Source: an uncultured Planctomycetaceae bacterium
Lineage (GTDB): Bacteria > Planctomycetota > Planctomycetia > Pirellulales > Pirellulaceae
DNA length: 12,044 bases
Assembly (NCBI GenBank): GCA_903927685.1
Contig: CAIYOB010000317.1
Location: 1-12,044, forward strand
Direction of reading: 5' to 3'
The position numbers and the translations under genes were made by a program. Shown piece by piece: positions 1 through 6,701 of the stretch; positions within the stretch are counted from its first letter, which is position 1; each line of letters starts with the position of its first letter. The notes beneath the pieces were generated by a model. That model saw only the letters and a list, made by a program, of their open reading frames with translations, did not search any database and was not told the origin of the DNA.

Positions 1-424
1 CGACGCCGAATTTCTTCTCCCCTCTATCTTACAGGGATGCAACCATTGTGCAAGGTGACGGTTTCATTTTAGCCCCGTTGGCCCTCGCTGCGCGCCGCCC
101 GACAGTCGAGATTCAAAGAACTTCATGGACTGATCTGGGCAAAGAACGCAGTATGTCGGACACATCGGAGTCGACGGAATGGCGCTTGCCATCAGTGCGA
201 CTGGTTGACTTTTGCTCCGGCGTCAGTAGCGGCTTGCAGCAACTACGCGGTTGTGCCTCGCCAGAATCGCAACTTCAGGGTATTCACGTCGGCATGCATG
301 GAGGGCAGTGCCTGCCACAGAGTCGGTTTCGTGGATTCGACGGCGCTGCGGCTTCTCATTCGCGCGGCAAGAACCTAAGATTCTGTCCACACACCGGCCA
401 ATTGTTGACGAGGGTGCAGGACAG
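1..424. other. Upstream region without a convincing gene
   Basis: No open frame here reads like a protein. A frame from a GTG at 48 runs to 431 and overlaps the start of the cytochrome gene, but its translation has no recognisable domain, no membrane segment and no clear Shine-Dalgarno sequence. A TTGACT hexamer at 205-210 could be a -35 box, but there is no convincing -10 box 16-18 bases after it. Base composition is more mixed than in the flanking gene. It is best read as an intergenic or promoter-bearing leader of the gene at 425, with any upstream gene lying outside the window. Confidence 0.5.
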
Positions 425-2314
425 ATGTTGAACCAAGATGCTCCGGATCATCAGCGCGTCACCGCCTCACGGGCCCACGCTCCGTGGCGGTGCCTCACTT
501 GCCTGTCGGTTGCTGCCAGTCTGTTGTGCGGCGCGGGTCTGCCGGCCCGTGCGGCGCGGGGGGCTGCCCAAGGCTATCTGGGGCCCGCTGCGATCGCCGT
601 CGCGGCGGACGGCAAGACGGCGTACATCGCAAACGCCGATGCGCGGAGCGTCGCCTGGCTGGACTTGCCGGCCGGCCCGGTAACACGCCGCGTGGACGTG
701 CCCGCGGAGCCGACGGGATTGGTCCTCAGCCCGGACGGAACCCGGCTGCTGGTGACCTGTGCCGCGCCCCGCAGCACGGTGCTGGTCCTGGATGCGGCGA
801 CGGGCCAGACGGTGGCCTCGATCGCGGCCGGGCATACGGCGATGGGACCGGCCGTCTCGCCGGACGGCCAGCGGCTGTACGTCTGCAACCGCTTCGGCAA
901 CGACGTGTCGGTGATCGATCTGGCGGCCGGCGCCGAGGCGGCGCGGGTCAAGGCGGTTCGCGAGCCGGTGGCGGCGGCGTTCACGCCGGACGGCAGCGCG
1001 GTGCTGGTCGCCAACCACCTGCCCAACGACCGGCTCGATTCCTATCCCGTCAGCGCGCTGGTGACGGTGATCGATACGCAGAGCCAGCAGACGACGGCCA
1101 TCCGGCTGCCTCACGGCTCGCACAGCCTGCGCGGGATCTGTGTTGCGCCCGATGGCCGGCATGCCTTTGTGACGCATGTGGTCTCCAACTTTGAACTGGT
1201 CCCCACGCACGTCGAATTCGGCTGGATGAACATGAACGTGATCAGCGTTCTGGACGTCCCGCAGAAGAAACTGGCCAACACGCTGGGCCTGGACGAATCG
1301 TACCTCGCAGCCGGCAATCCCTGGGGCGTCGCCTGCACGGCCGACGGCAAATCGATCTGCGTGACGCACGCCGGCACGCACGAGGTGAGCATCGTGGACC
1401 GGTCGGCGGCGACAGGCCGCCTGGTGCAGATGTTCATGTCGGGCGTGGTCGGCGTGTTGCCCGACGACTCGGGGCAGCCGACCAGCCAGCGGCGGCGAAT
1501 CGCCCTGCCGGGGAAGGGCCCGCGCGGCGTGGCGATCGCAGGCTCGACGTTGTATGTCACGGAGTACTTCAGCGACACGCTGGCCGTCGTCGACCTGCAC
1601 GCTCCGCCGGTGGATGGCGCCGAACAGCTCGCGTTGGGCCCCCAGCCGCTGCTGACGGACCAGCGCTGGGGCGAGCTGCTGTTCAACGATGCGACCATCT
1701 GCCGCCAGCAGTGGCAGAGCTGCGCCAGCTGCCATCCGGACGGCCGGACGGATGTGCTGAATTGGGATCTGATGAACGATGGGGTGGGGAATACCAAGAA
1801 CACCAAGAGCTTGCTGCGCTCGTTCGAGACGCCGCCGTCGATGGCCGAGGGCGTGCGGGCTACGGCCGCCGTGGCGGTGCGGGCGGGACTGAACAACATC
1901 CTGTTCGCCGACCGGCCCGAAGCCGAGTGCGCGGCACTGGATGCCTACGTCCAGTCACTCCGGCCGGTGCCCAGTCCCTGCCTGGTGGACGGGCAGTTGA
2001 GCGAGGCCGCCCGGCGGGGCCAGGCTCTGTTTGCCAGCGAGCGGACTGGCTGCAGCCGGTGCCATCCCGCGCCGCTGTACACCGATCTGAAGATGCACGA
2101 CGTCGGCTCCCGCGACAAGTACGGCTGGACCGACCGCTTCGACACGCCAACGTTGATCGAGGTCTGGCGGACCGCCCCTTACTTGCACAACGGCCTTTAC
2201 CCCTCCGTCAAGGAACTACTCGTCGAAGGCCGGCACGGAATGGGTCCCACGCGGTTGGAAGGCCTCAGTCCGGCGGAAATCGACGACCTGGTCGAATTTG
2301 TGCTGTCGCTATAA
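425..2314 (+). CDS. Exported YVTN beta-propeller / di-heme cytochrome c (MauG/CcpA-like) fusion protein
   Basis: This 629-residue protein probably acts outside the cytoplasmic membrane as a redox protein or peroxidase-like enzyme; its substrate is unknown. A basic N-terminus and a hydrophobic stretch at about 26-38 ending in ARA near 41-43 look like a signal peptide. Residues about 54-391 contain seven YVTN-like blades, each with an 'SPDG'-type turn followed by a strand ending in V.D (for example SPDGTRLLVT, SPDGQRLYVC, TADGKSICVT), so a complete seven-bladed propeller is likely. The C-terminal part has two c-type haem sites, CASCH at 433-437 and CSRCH at 543-547. The second is followed by FDTPTL and APYLHNG, typical of di-heme peroxidase/MauG relatives. 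The start at 425 was chosen because it gives the signal peptide. AGGA at 418-421 lies only 3 bases away, and GAGGG at 410-414 lies 10 bases away. The same frame is open back to 251. The gene converges on the permease gene. Family assignment is firm; the reaction is not known. Confidence 0.93.
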   Translation: MLNQDAPDHQRVTASRAHAPWRCLTCLSVAASLLCGAGLPARAARGAAQGYLGPAAIAVAADGKTAYIANADARSVAWLDLPAGPVTRRVDVPAEPTGLVLSPDGTRLLVTCAAPRSTVLVLDAATGQTVASIAAGHTAMGPAVSPDGQRLYVCNRFGNDVSVIDLAAGAEAARVKAVREPVAAAFTPDGSAVLVANHLPNDRLDSYPVSALVTVIDTQSQQTTAIRLPHGSHSLRGICVAPDGRHAFVTHVVSNFELVPTHVEFGWMNMNVISVLDVPQKKLANTLGLDESYLAAGNPWGVACTADGKSICVTHAGTHEVSIVDRSAATGRLVQMFMSGVVGVLPDDSGQPTSQRRRIALPGKGPRGVAIAGSTLYVTEYFSDTLAVVDLHAPPVDGAEQLALGPQPLLTDQRWGELLFNDATICRQQWQSCASCHPDGRTDVLNWDLMNDGVGNTKNTKSLLRSFETPPSMAEGVRATAAVAVRAGLNNILFADRPEAECAALDAYVQSLRPVPSPCLVDGQLSEAARRGQALFASERTGCSRCHPAPLYTDLKMHDVGSRDKYGWTDRFDTPTLIEVWRTAPYLHNGLYPSVKELLVEGRHGMGPTRLEGLSPAEIDDLVEFVLSL

Positions 2315-2325
2315 CGGCCGATCGA

Positions 2326-3558
2326 CTATTCGTAGCGCAGCGATTCAATCGGGTCCAGGCGGCTGGCGCGGCGCGCGGGGTAGTAGCCGAAGAAGATACC
2401 GACGGCGGCGGCGAACAGAAACGCCACTACCCCCGCCGGCACGGAGATGACGACCGGCCAATCCGTGCCGCTGGACAAGGCGTTGATCAGCATGGTCAGA
2501 CCCGTCGAGGCGGCCACGCCCAAGGCGAACCCAATCAAGCCGCCGATGCAGGACAGCAGCACGGCCTCGATCAGGAACTGGCGGAGGATATCCCGCGGCC
2601 GGGCCCCGACGGCCATGCGGATGCCGATTTCGCGCGTCCGCTCGGTCACCGACACGAGCATGATATTCATGATGCCCACCCCGCCCACGATCAGCGAGAT
2701 CCCGGCAATCGCCGACAGCATCATCGTCATCGTGCCGGTGATCAGGCCCAGGATCTTGGCGAATTCGTCCGTGTTCTGCACCTCGAAATCAGCCGGCTCG
2801 CCCGGATGAATGCGGTGCCGCTCCAAGAGCAGCTGCAGGATCTCGTTCTGGGCCTCGGACATTCGCGCCATCGAGCGGGCCGAGACCATGACGAAATGCA
2901 CGTGATCGAATTCCGAGCCCTGCAACCGCTTGCGCACGGTCGTGTAAGGCATCAGCACGATATTGTCCTGCTCCTGGCCGAACATGTTGACGCCTTTAGG
3001 CTCCAGGACGCCAATCACGCGAAAGGGGATATTGGCGATCCGGATCGTCTGGCCCAAGGGATCCGTGGTCTGGAACAGTTCGCCCACCAGCGTCTGGCCG
3101 ATGACGCAGACTTTGGCCGCCGAACTGATATCGCGGTCGGTGAAAAAGCCGCCGTAGCGCAGGGGCCAGTTCCGGACGGTCAGATAGTCCATGCCGACGC
3201 CCCACATCTCCGTCGGACTCCAATTCGTGTTGCCATAGATGACTTGCCCGCCCGTGCCGACCATCGCCGAGGCGGCCAGGACCGACGGGCATTCGGCGCG
3301 GATCGCGTTGACGTCCCGGGCGGTCAGCGTGGGCATCCCCGTCTTTCGGACGCCGCCGCTGCGCCGGCTGGCCGGAATGACCACGATCACGTTCGTCCCC
3401 AACATCTCGAACTGACTCTGCACCATTCGGCTGGCGCTCTGCCCGATCGAGACCATCGTGGTCACGGCCGCGATCCCGATGACGACCCCCAGGATCGTCA
3501 ATCCGGCCCGCATCTTGTTCTTGCTTAGCGCCCGGAGGGCAACGCGGAGTGTGAGCAT
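2326..3558 (-). CDS. ABC transporter permease, MacB/FtsX family (no ATPase domain)
   Basis: This is a 410-residue inner-membrane permease of the MacB/FtsX type, which couples ATP hydrolysis by a partner protein to movement of a substrate held in the periplasm. There is a first membrane helix at about 18-38 (after the typical NKMRAGLT lead), a long periplasmic domain, then the FtsX domain from about 269 with three helices near 275-300, 330-360 and 371-391. The signature VTERTREIGIRMAVGA and the C-terminal ARRASRLDPIESLRYE are classic for the family. E. coli MacB carries its ATPase on the same chain; here it is absent, and no ATPase gene lies in the window. The ATG at 3558 aligns with the usual family start. 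A TTG at 3603 would add 15 residues encoded by the tandem repeat and is less likely; neither start has a good Shine-Dalgarno sequence. The gene follows the adaptor gene on the same strand. The substrate cannot be told. Confidence 0.93.
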   Translation of the reverse strand: MLTLRVALRALSKNKMRAGLTILGVVIGIAAVTTMVSIGQSASRMVQSQFEMLGTNVIVVIPASRRSGGVRKTGMPTLTARDVNAIRAECPSVLAASAMVGTGGQVIYGNTNWSPTEMWGVGMDYLTVRNWPLRYGGFFTDRDISSAAKVCVIGQTLVGELFQTTDPLGQTIRIANIPFRVIGVLEPKGVNMFGQEQDNIVLMPYTTVRKRLQGSEFDHVHFVMVSARSMARMSEAQNEILQLLLERHRIHPGEPADFEVQNTDEFAKILGLITGTMTMMLSAIAGISLIVGGVGIMNIMLVSVTERTREIGIRMAVGARPRDILRQFLIEAVLLSCIGGLIGFALGVAASTGLTMLINALSSGTDWPVVISVPAGVVAFLFAAAVGIFFGYYPARRASRLDPIESLRYE

Positions 3559-3565
3559 GGGGGGA

Positions 3566-3597
3566 GTCGAAAGGTCAAAGAGTCGAAAGGTCAAAGA
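3566..3597. repeat. 8-bp-period tandem repeat (16-bp unit, two perfect copies)
   Basis: The unit GTCGAAAGGTCAAAGA occurs twice in a row, perfectly (3566-3581 and 3582-3597). Each unit is itself two similar octamers, GTCGAAAG and GTCAAAGA, so the whole is four octamers. It lies between the adaptor stop and the favoured permease start, 8 bases upstream of that start. If the permease began at the TTG at 3603 the repeat would be translated (as TFRLFDLS-like residues), but it looks non-coding. It may be a dispersed intergenic repeat or a product of replication slippage; that is inference. Confidence 0.85.
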
Positions 3598-3625
3598 ATC
3601 CAAGAGGCCAGCGAACGGTACTCGG

Positions 3626-4882
3626 CTATTTCGGCTTGATGCCGGTCACCAGCAGTTGGCCTTCCTTCAGGTCGCCAGAGGTGAGTTCGGTGTGGCGGCT
3701 GTCGCTCAGGCCCATCTCGACGGGGATGGCTTTCAGGAACTCGCCGTCCTCGACCCAGACGTGCCGCTGGCTCCGGCGGCGGCGGGCCTCGGCCCGTTCG
3801 TTGGCCGAAATCTGCTGTTGCGACGGCGCGTTGTCTTCCTGGTCGTCGGCACTGACGCCTTCCAGCAACTTGCGGTCGCCCTCCCGGACGTACTGGGATT
3901 CCGGGAAGAACCGCAGGGCGGCGTTGGGGACTTTCAGCACGTCCTTTCGCTCGTCGACGCGGAACGACAGGGTGGCCGTCATCCCAGGCAGCAGTTTCAG
4001 CTCGGGATTGGCGGCGGCTACGAGCACCGGATAGGTGACGACGTTCTGGGTTGTCGTCGAACTGTAGCGGATCTCCTCGATGACGCCTTGAAACAGATCG
4101 TCAGGGTACGCGTCGACGGTGAATTCGACGGCCAGCCCGCGTTGCTGGGCGTCGCGGATCAAGCCGATGTCCGCTTCGTCGATCAGGGCGTGCACGTGCA
4201 TCTTTTCGCGCATCTGAGGCGCCACGACGAACAGCTGCGGCGTCTGAAACTGAGCGGCCAGTGTCTGGCCGGGATCAATCTTGCGGTCGATCACGATCCC
4301 GTCGACCGGCGACTTGATGTCCGTGTAGTCGAGATTCGTCTGCGAGTTCTTCAGGCTGGCTTTGGCTTGCTCCACCGACGCCTCGGCGACCTGGAGTTGG
4401 GCCTCCAGCGACATTCGGTTGAACTTCAATTGATCCCGCTCGGCGTCCGACAAGAAGTCGGCGTTTCTCTGCCGCAGCGCTTCGCCCCGTTGTTCGTCGT
4501 TGCGGGCCTGCTGCAACAGGGCCTCCACGCGTTTCACATCGGCTGTGCGGACGCTCAAGATCGCCGTCTCCTGGTCGACTTGAGCCTGGTAGATCCGCTT
4601 GTCGATGCGGGCCAGGATGTCATCTTTCTTAACTTCCTGGTTGAATTCGACCGGCAATTCGACGATCGGTCCGGAGACGAACGAGCCGATCTGGACGGAC
4701 AGCACTGGCTTGACTTGTCCGGTGGCATTCACGACGGCCACCAGTTCGCCGCGGACCACTCCGTCCGTACGCCACTGCGGCCGATTGCGTTGCTGCCAGT
4801 AACTCAGGGCCGGGCGGTAACCGGCTGCACCGAGACCGCCCAGCATCAGGAGGATCACGAGAAAGATCAGTAGTTTTCGCAT
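3626..4882 (-). CDS. Periplasmic adaptor (membrane fusion) protein, MacA/HlyD family
   Basis: This 418-residue protein should link an inner-membrane ABC permease to an outer-membrane channel. A single N-terminal membrane anchor lies at about 4-22. The first half of a lipoyl-like domain (SVQIGSFVSGPIVELPVEFN, about 62-81) leads into a long helical hairpin at about 95-183, rich in A, E, Q and R. The second lipoyl half follows (YTDIKSPVDGIVIDRKIDPG, 186-205), then a beta-barrel (about 215-310) and a membrane-proximal domain. Between barrel and C-terminus there is a hydrophilic insert at about 340-372 (DDQED, QQQ, EARRRR), which explains why it is longer than the 371-residue E. coli MacA. The ATG at 4880-4882 gives a proper anchor, although no strong Shine-Dalgarno sequence precedes it. 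The gene lies 22 bp after the kinase-like gene and just before the permease gene, so the three are probably co-transcribed. The family is certain; the exported substrate is not. Confidence 0.95.
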   Translation of the reverse strand: MRKLLIFLVILLMLGGLGAAGYRPALSYWQQRNRPQWRTDGVVRGELVAVVNATGQVKPVLSVQIGSFVSGPIVELPVEFNQEVKKDDILARIDKRIYQAQVDQETAILSVRTADVKRVEALLQQARNDEQRGEALRQRNADFLSDAERDQLKFNRMSLEAQLQVAEASVEQAKASLKNSQTNLDYTDIKSPVDGIVIDRKIDPGQTLAAQFQTPQLFVVAPQMREKMHVHALIDEADIGLIRDAQQRGLAVEFTVDAYPDDLFQGVIEEIRYSSTTTQNVVTYPVLVAAANPELKLLPGMTATLSFRVDERKDVLKVPNAALRFFPESQYVREGDRKLLEGVSADDQEDNAPSQQQISANERAEARRRRSQRHVWVEDGEFLKAIPVEMGLSDSRHTELTSGDLKEGQLLVTGIKPK

Positions 4883-4904
4883 AGGGGATGCTTCGGGCTT
4901 GCCC

Positions 4905-5660
4905 TCACTTGGCAGGTTCGCCGGCCAGACTTAGGCAGGTCCGCGGGATGTTGGCAAAGGCTTCGACGATCAGTTCGGCGGCCGCCGCGACGGACACGCG
5001 GCCCGTGTTGATCACCAGGTCATATTCCAGCGGGTCGCGCACGTCCCGGTGGAAATGCCGCCGACAGAACTCGGCCCTGGCTCCGTCCAAATCGTCGACC
5101 AACCGAGTCGCTGCGGCCGGCTTCAGGTTGCGGCGCTGCAAGACATATTCGACGCGCTGCGGCTTGGGAGCGATGATCCGGACCGCCAGACCGCTGGCGC
5201 GCGGCAGGATGAACTGGGCGGCGCGGCCCACGAAGACCACGTTCCCGTGTAGTGCGGCCAGGTACACCAGGCGGTGCAGATGGGCCACGTACGCGTCCTG
5301 GCTGACCAGCCGGGCATCGAAAAAGACCCCGAGCACGTCGTGGAACCAGTTGGCGCGGGTTTCGTCGACCACGTCCAGCATGTCCCGCGGCAACTTGTAG
5401 CGATTGGCCATGAAATCCAGCAGTTCTTTGTCCAGCACGTCGAAGCCCAGCCGCCGCGCCACCTCCATCGCCACCTCCGTTCCACCGGAACCGGCTTCGC
5501 GAGAAATGGCGATGTACGGCCCCGTGGCGGCTTTCTTCTTCCGCGAAGCCTTGGCGTGCTCCATGTGGTCCTTCAGATCCGGCGAGAGCAGCCAACGTTC
5601 CAGCCGGCGCTGGGCGGCCGCCGTCAGTTCGATTGGGGAGAGTTCCGTGAGGGTCGTCAT
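4905..5660 (-). CDS. Cytidylate kinase-like family protein
   Basis: This 251-residue, apparently cytoplasmic protein belongs to the cytidylate-kinase-like group of P-loop kinases, a group distinct from canonical Cmk. The P-loop is ISREAGSGGTEVA (about 52-64), matching the ISR..GSGG pattern of the family. It is followed by the DKELLDFMANRY segment (77-88), VVFVGRAAQFIL (141-152), an arginine-rich lid region (RAEFCRRHFHRDVRDP, 195-210) and the closing YDLVINTGRVS (213-223). A 45-residue basic and alpha-helical leader precedes the P-loop, longer than in canonical CMP kinases. The frame is open back to 5909, but the ATG at 5658-5660 has a good Shine-Dalgarno GAGGTG 5 bases upstream (5666-5671), and sequence further upstream does not look like protein. 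CMP phosphorylation has not been shown for many of these relatives, so the substrate is uncertain. It is the first gene of the leftward cluster with the adaptor and permease. Confidence 0.9.
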   Translation of the reverse strand: MTTLTELSPIELTAAAQRRLERWLLSPDLKDHMEHAKASRKKKAATGPYIAISREAGSGGTEVAMEVARRLGFDVLDKELLDFMANRYKLPRDMLDVVDETRANWFHDVLGVFFDARLVSQDAYVAHLHRLVYLAALHGNVVFVGRAAQFILPRASGLAVRIIAPKPQRVEYVLQRRNLKPAAATRLVDDLDGARAEFCRRHFHRDVRDPLEYDLVINTGRVSVAAAAELIVEAFANIPRTCLSLAGEPAK

Positions 5661-5665
5661 GGTTG

Positions 5666-5671
5666 CACCTC
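5666..5671 (-). promoter_or_regulatory. Shine-Dalgarno site of the kinase-like gene
   Basis: Read on the minus strand this is GAGGTG, 5 bases before the ATG at 5658-5660. It decides between this start and the 83 upstream codons that happen to be open in frame. Confidence 0.7.
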
Positions 5672-5777
5672 GTTTCTGCTGTCGTGGCTTACCTCGGACC
5701 GTGAGCGGACGGGGGGGCGTCAGGAGATGCCGGCACCCATCCTCGGAGCACTCGCCTGGACGTGCCCCACCTCTGCT

Positions 5778-5804
5778 ATGATACCATTGAGCTGCATTTG
5801 GCAA
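5778..5804 (-). promoter_or_regulatory. Possible sigma70-like promoter for the leftward cluster
   Basis: On the minus strand TTGCCA (5799-5804) and TATCAT (5778-5783) resemble -35 and -10 boxes, separated by 15 bases, which is short of the ideal 17. They lie about 118 bases upstream of the kinase-like start within the divergent intergenic region, the place where a promoter is expected. The match could be chance. Confidence 0.2.
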
Positions 5805-5923
5805 AACCGGAGTCCCGCTTGCAGCGGAGACGGAAACAGCGAGAATAACGCGAGACGGCCGTGGGGCGAGCACGCTCCAAGCCGCTTGACGGAAGACCGG
5901 GCTGGCCAAGATGTCGGTTTCGT

Positions 5924-5929
5924 GGAGGT
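5924..5929 (+). promoter_or_regulatory. Shine-Dalgarno site inside a small inverted repeat
   Basis: GGAGGT lies 8 bases before the ATG at 5938 and sets that start for the small membrane protein. The site is part of the palindrome GGAGGTCCTCC (5924-5934), so the transcript could fold with GGAG paired to CTCC around a 3-base loop and partly hide the site. Whether it does so in the cell is unknown. Confidence 0.6.
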
Positions 5930-5937
5930 CCTCCGAG

Positions 5938-6390
5938 ATGTGCGCCTATCACCACACGCAACGTGCGCCCCTGCACTGGGTGCTCTACCCTCCGAGCGGC
6001 TTTCTGCTGGCAATGGGTTGGCTGAATCGGAGTGAGCCGCTACTCGCCTTCGCCATGGCCGGCGCGGCCGCCCTGATGGTAGCACTGGCTTTCTGTTTTC
6101 AACACCTGACAGTTCGGGATGAAGGCAGCTGGCTGGCCGTGCGCTATGGCCCGCTGCCGGTATTTCGCACGCGCATCGCCTACGCCGACATTTCCACCGT
6201 CGAGCCGAGCCGCTCGTCCTGGATCGACGGCTGGGGGATCCATTGGATCCCGGGCCGCGGCTCGACATATAATCTGTGGGGGTTCGCTTGTGTCCAGCTG
6301 GATGTCCACGGCCGGACGATCCGGATTGGCACGGATGACGCCGAACAACTGGCGGCCTTCCTGCTGACCAAACTGCCGCCCAAGGCGTAG
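5938..6390 (+). CDS. Small membrane protein with a PH-like domain
   Basis: This 150-residue protein has two likely membrane helices at about 11-28 and 34-54, then a soluble domain at about 57-146 that resembles bacterial PH-like domains. It shows the pattern of alternating strands (LTVRDEGSWLAVRYGPL, then RIAYADISTVE), a central WGIHWIPGRGSTYNLWG (99-115), a strand VQLDVHGRTIRIGTDD and a closing helix EQLAAFLLTKL. The function is unknown; such proteins are usually annotated only as PH-domain membrane proteins. The frame is also open to an ATG at 5911, but that start has no Shine-Dalgarno sequence, whereas the ATG at 5938 follows GGAGGT by 8 bases. It is transcribed away from the kinase-like gene and stands alone before a 311-bp gap. 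The coding nature is well supported by the domain pattern; the domain call is moderate. Confidence 0.8.
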   Translation: MCAYHHTQRAPLHWVLYPPSGFLLAMGWLNRSEPLLAFAMAGAAALMVALAFCFQHLTVRDEGSWLAVRYGPLPVFRTRIAYADISTVEPSRSSWIDGWGIHWIPGRGSTYNLWGFACVQLDVHGRTIRIGTDDAEQLAAFLLTKLPPKA

Positions 6391-6701
6391 TCCGTTCGCT
6401 CCTGCGATTCAGCTCGTCGCGAGTCCACTCAGTCCCCTACCTATGGTAATCGCGGGCACGGCAGCGGCTGCACAAACGGCTTGACCCTGCCGCTTGCGGG
6501 CGGGTCGGATGCGGTAGTGGCCGGGGAGGGCTACGACCCTGCCGCGGAACTCTTCGGTGTCGTCGATCACATTGTGCTAGGAAGCCGTTGCGTGATACTG
6601 TACTATCTACGCAGACTTTGACGGCAGGATCGGGACATGAGCCTGTCTTGGCGAACTCGGGCGTCGCCGCCGCAGTCGTGGTCACCAGGAGAAAAGCAGC
6701 C
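6391..6701. other. Intergenic region upstream of the giant surface-protein gene
   Basis: There is no convincing gene in these 311 bases. A 53-codon frame on the minus strand (6409-6570, GTG start) has no Shine-Dalgarno sequence and no recognised domain, although its residues (with TEEFRGRVV) read less randomly than most shadow frames. On the plus strand TTGTGC (6572-6577) and TACTGT (6596-6601), 18 bases apart, are a weak candidate promoter, and TACTAT follows directly. A short inverted repeat CTCGTCGCGAG lies shortly after the stop of the preceding gene, without a T-run, so it is not a clear terminator. Confidence 0.5.
6687..6692 (+). promoter_or_regulatory. Shine-Dalgarno site of the giant surface-protein gene
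   Basis: AGGAGA lies 9 bases before the ATG at 6702. This site, together with the LESRQLLA motif encoded shortly after, fixes the start of the large reading frame. Confidence 0.75.

Noticed and set aside
48..431. 127-codon plus-strand frame upstream of the cytochrome gene
   Set aside because: GTG start, no clear Shine-Dalgarno sequence, no domain or membrane segment, and it overlaps the well-supported start at 425. A real small gene cannot be fully excluded.
467..1735. Long minus-strand frame opposite the cytochrome gene
   Set aside because: The sense frame has haem motifs and propeller repeats; the antisense frame is arginine- and histidine-rich, as expected of a high-GC shadow.
1711..3528. 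605-codon plus-strand frame crossing the convergent junction
   Set aside because: It overlaps the end of the cytochrome gene and lies antisense to the whole permease gene; the translation is low-complexity and shows no domain.
3458..4873. 471-codon plus-strand frame opposite the adaptor gene
   Set aside because: Antisense shadow of a gene with a complete, recognisable adaptor architecture.
6391..6440. Possible terminator after the PH-like protein gene
   Set aside because: The inverted repeat CTCGTCGCGAG has only a four-base-pair stem and no T-run.
6409..6570. 53-codon minus-strand frame in the gap before the giant gene
   Set aside because: No Shine-Dalgarno sequence and no family recognised; too short to support. 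A degraded gene remnant is possible.
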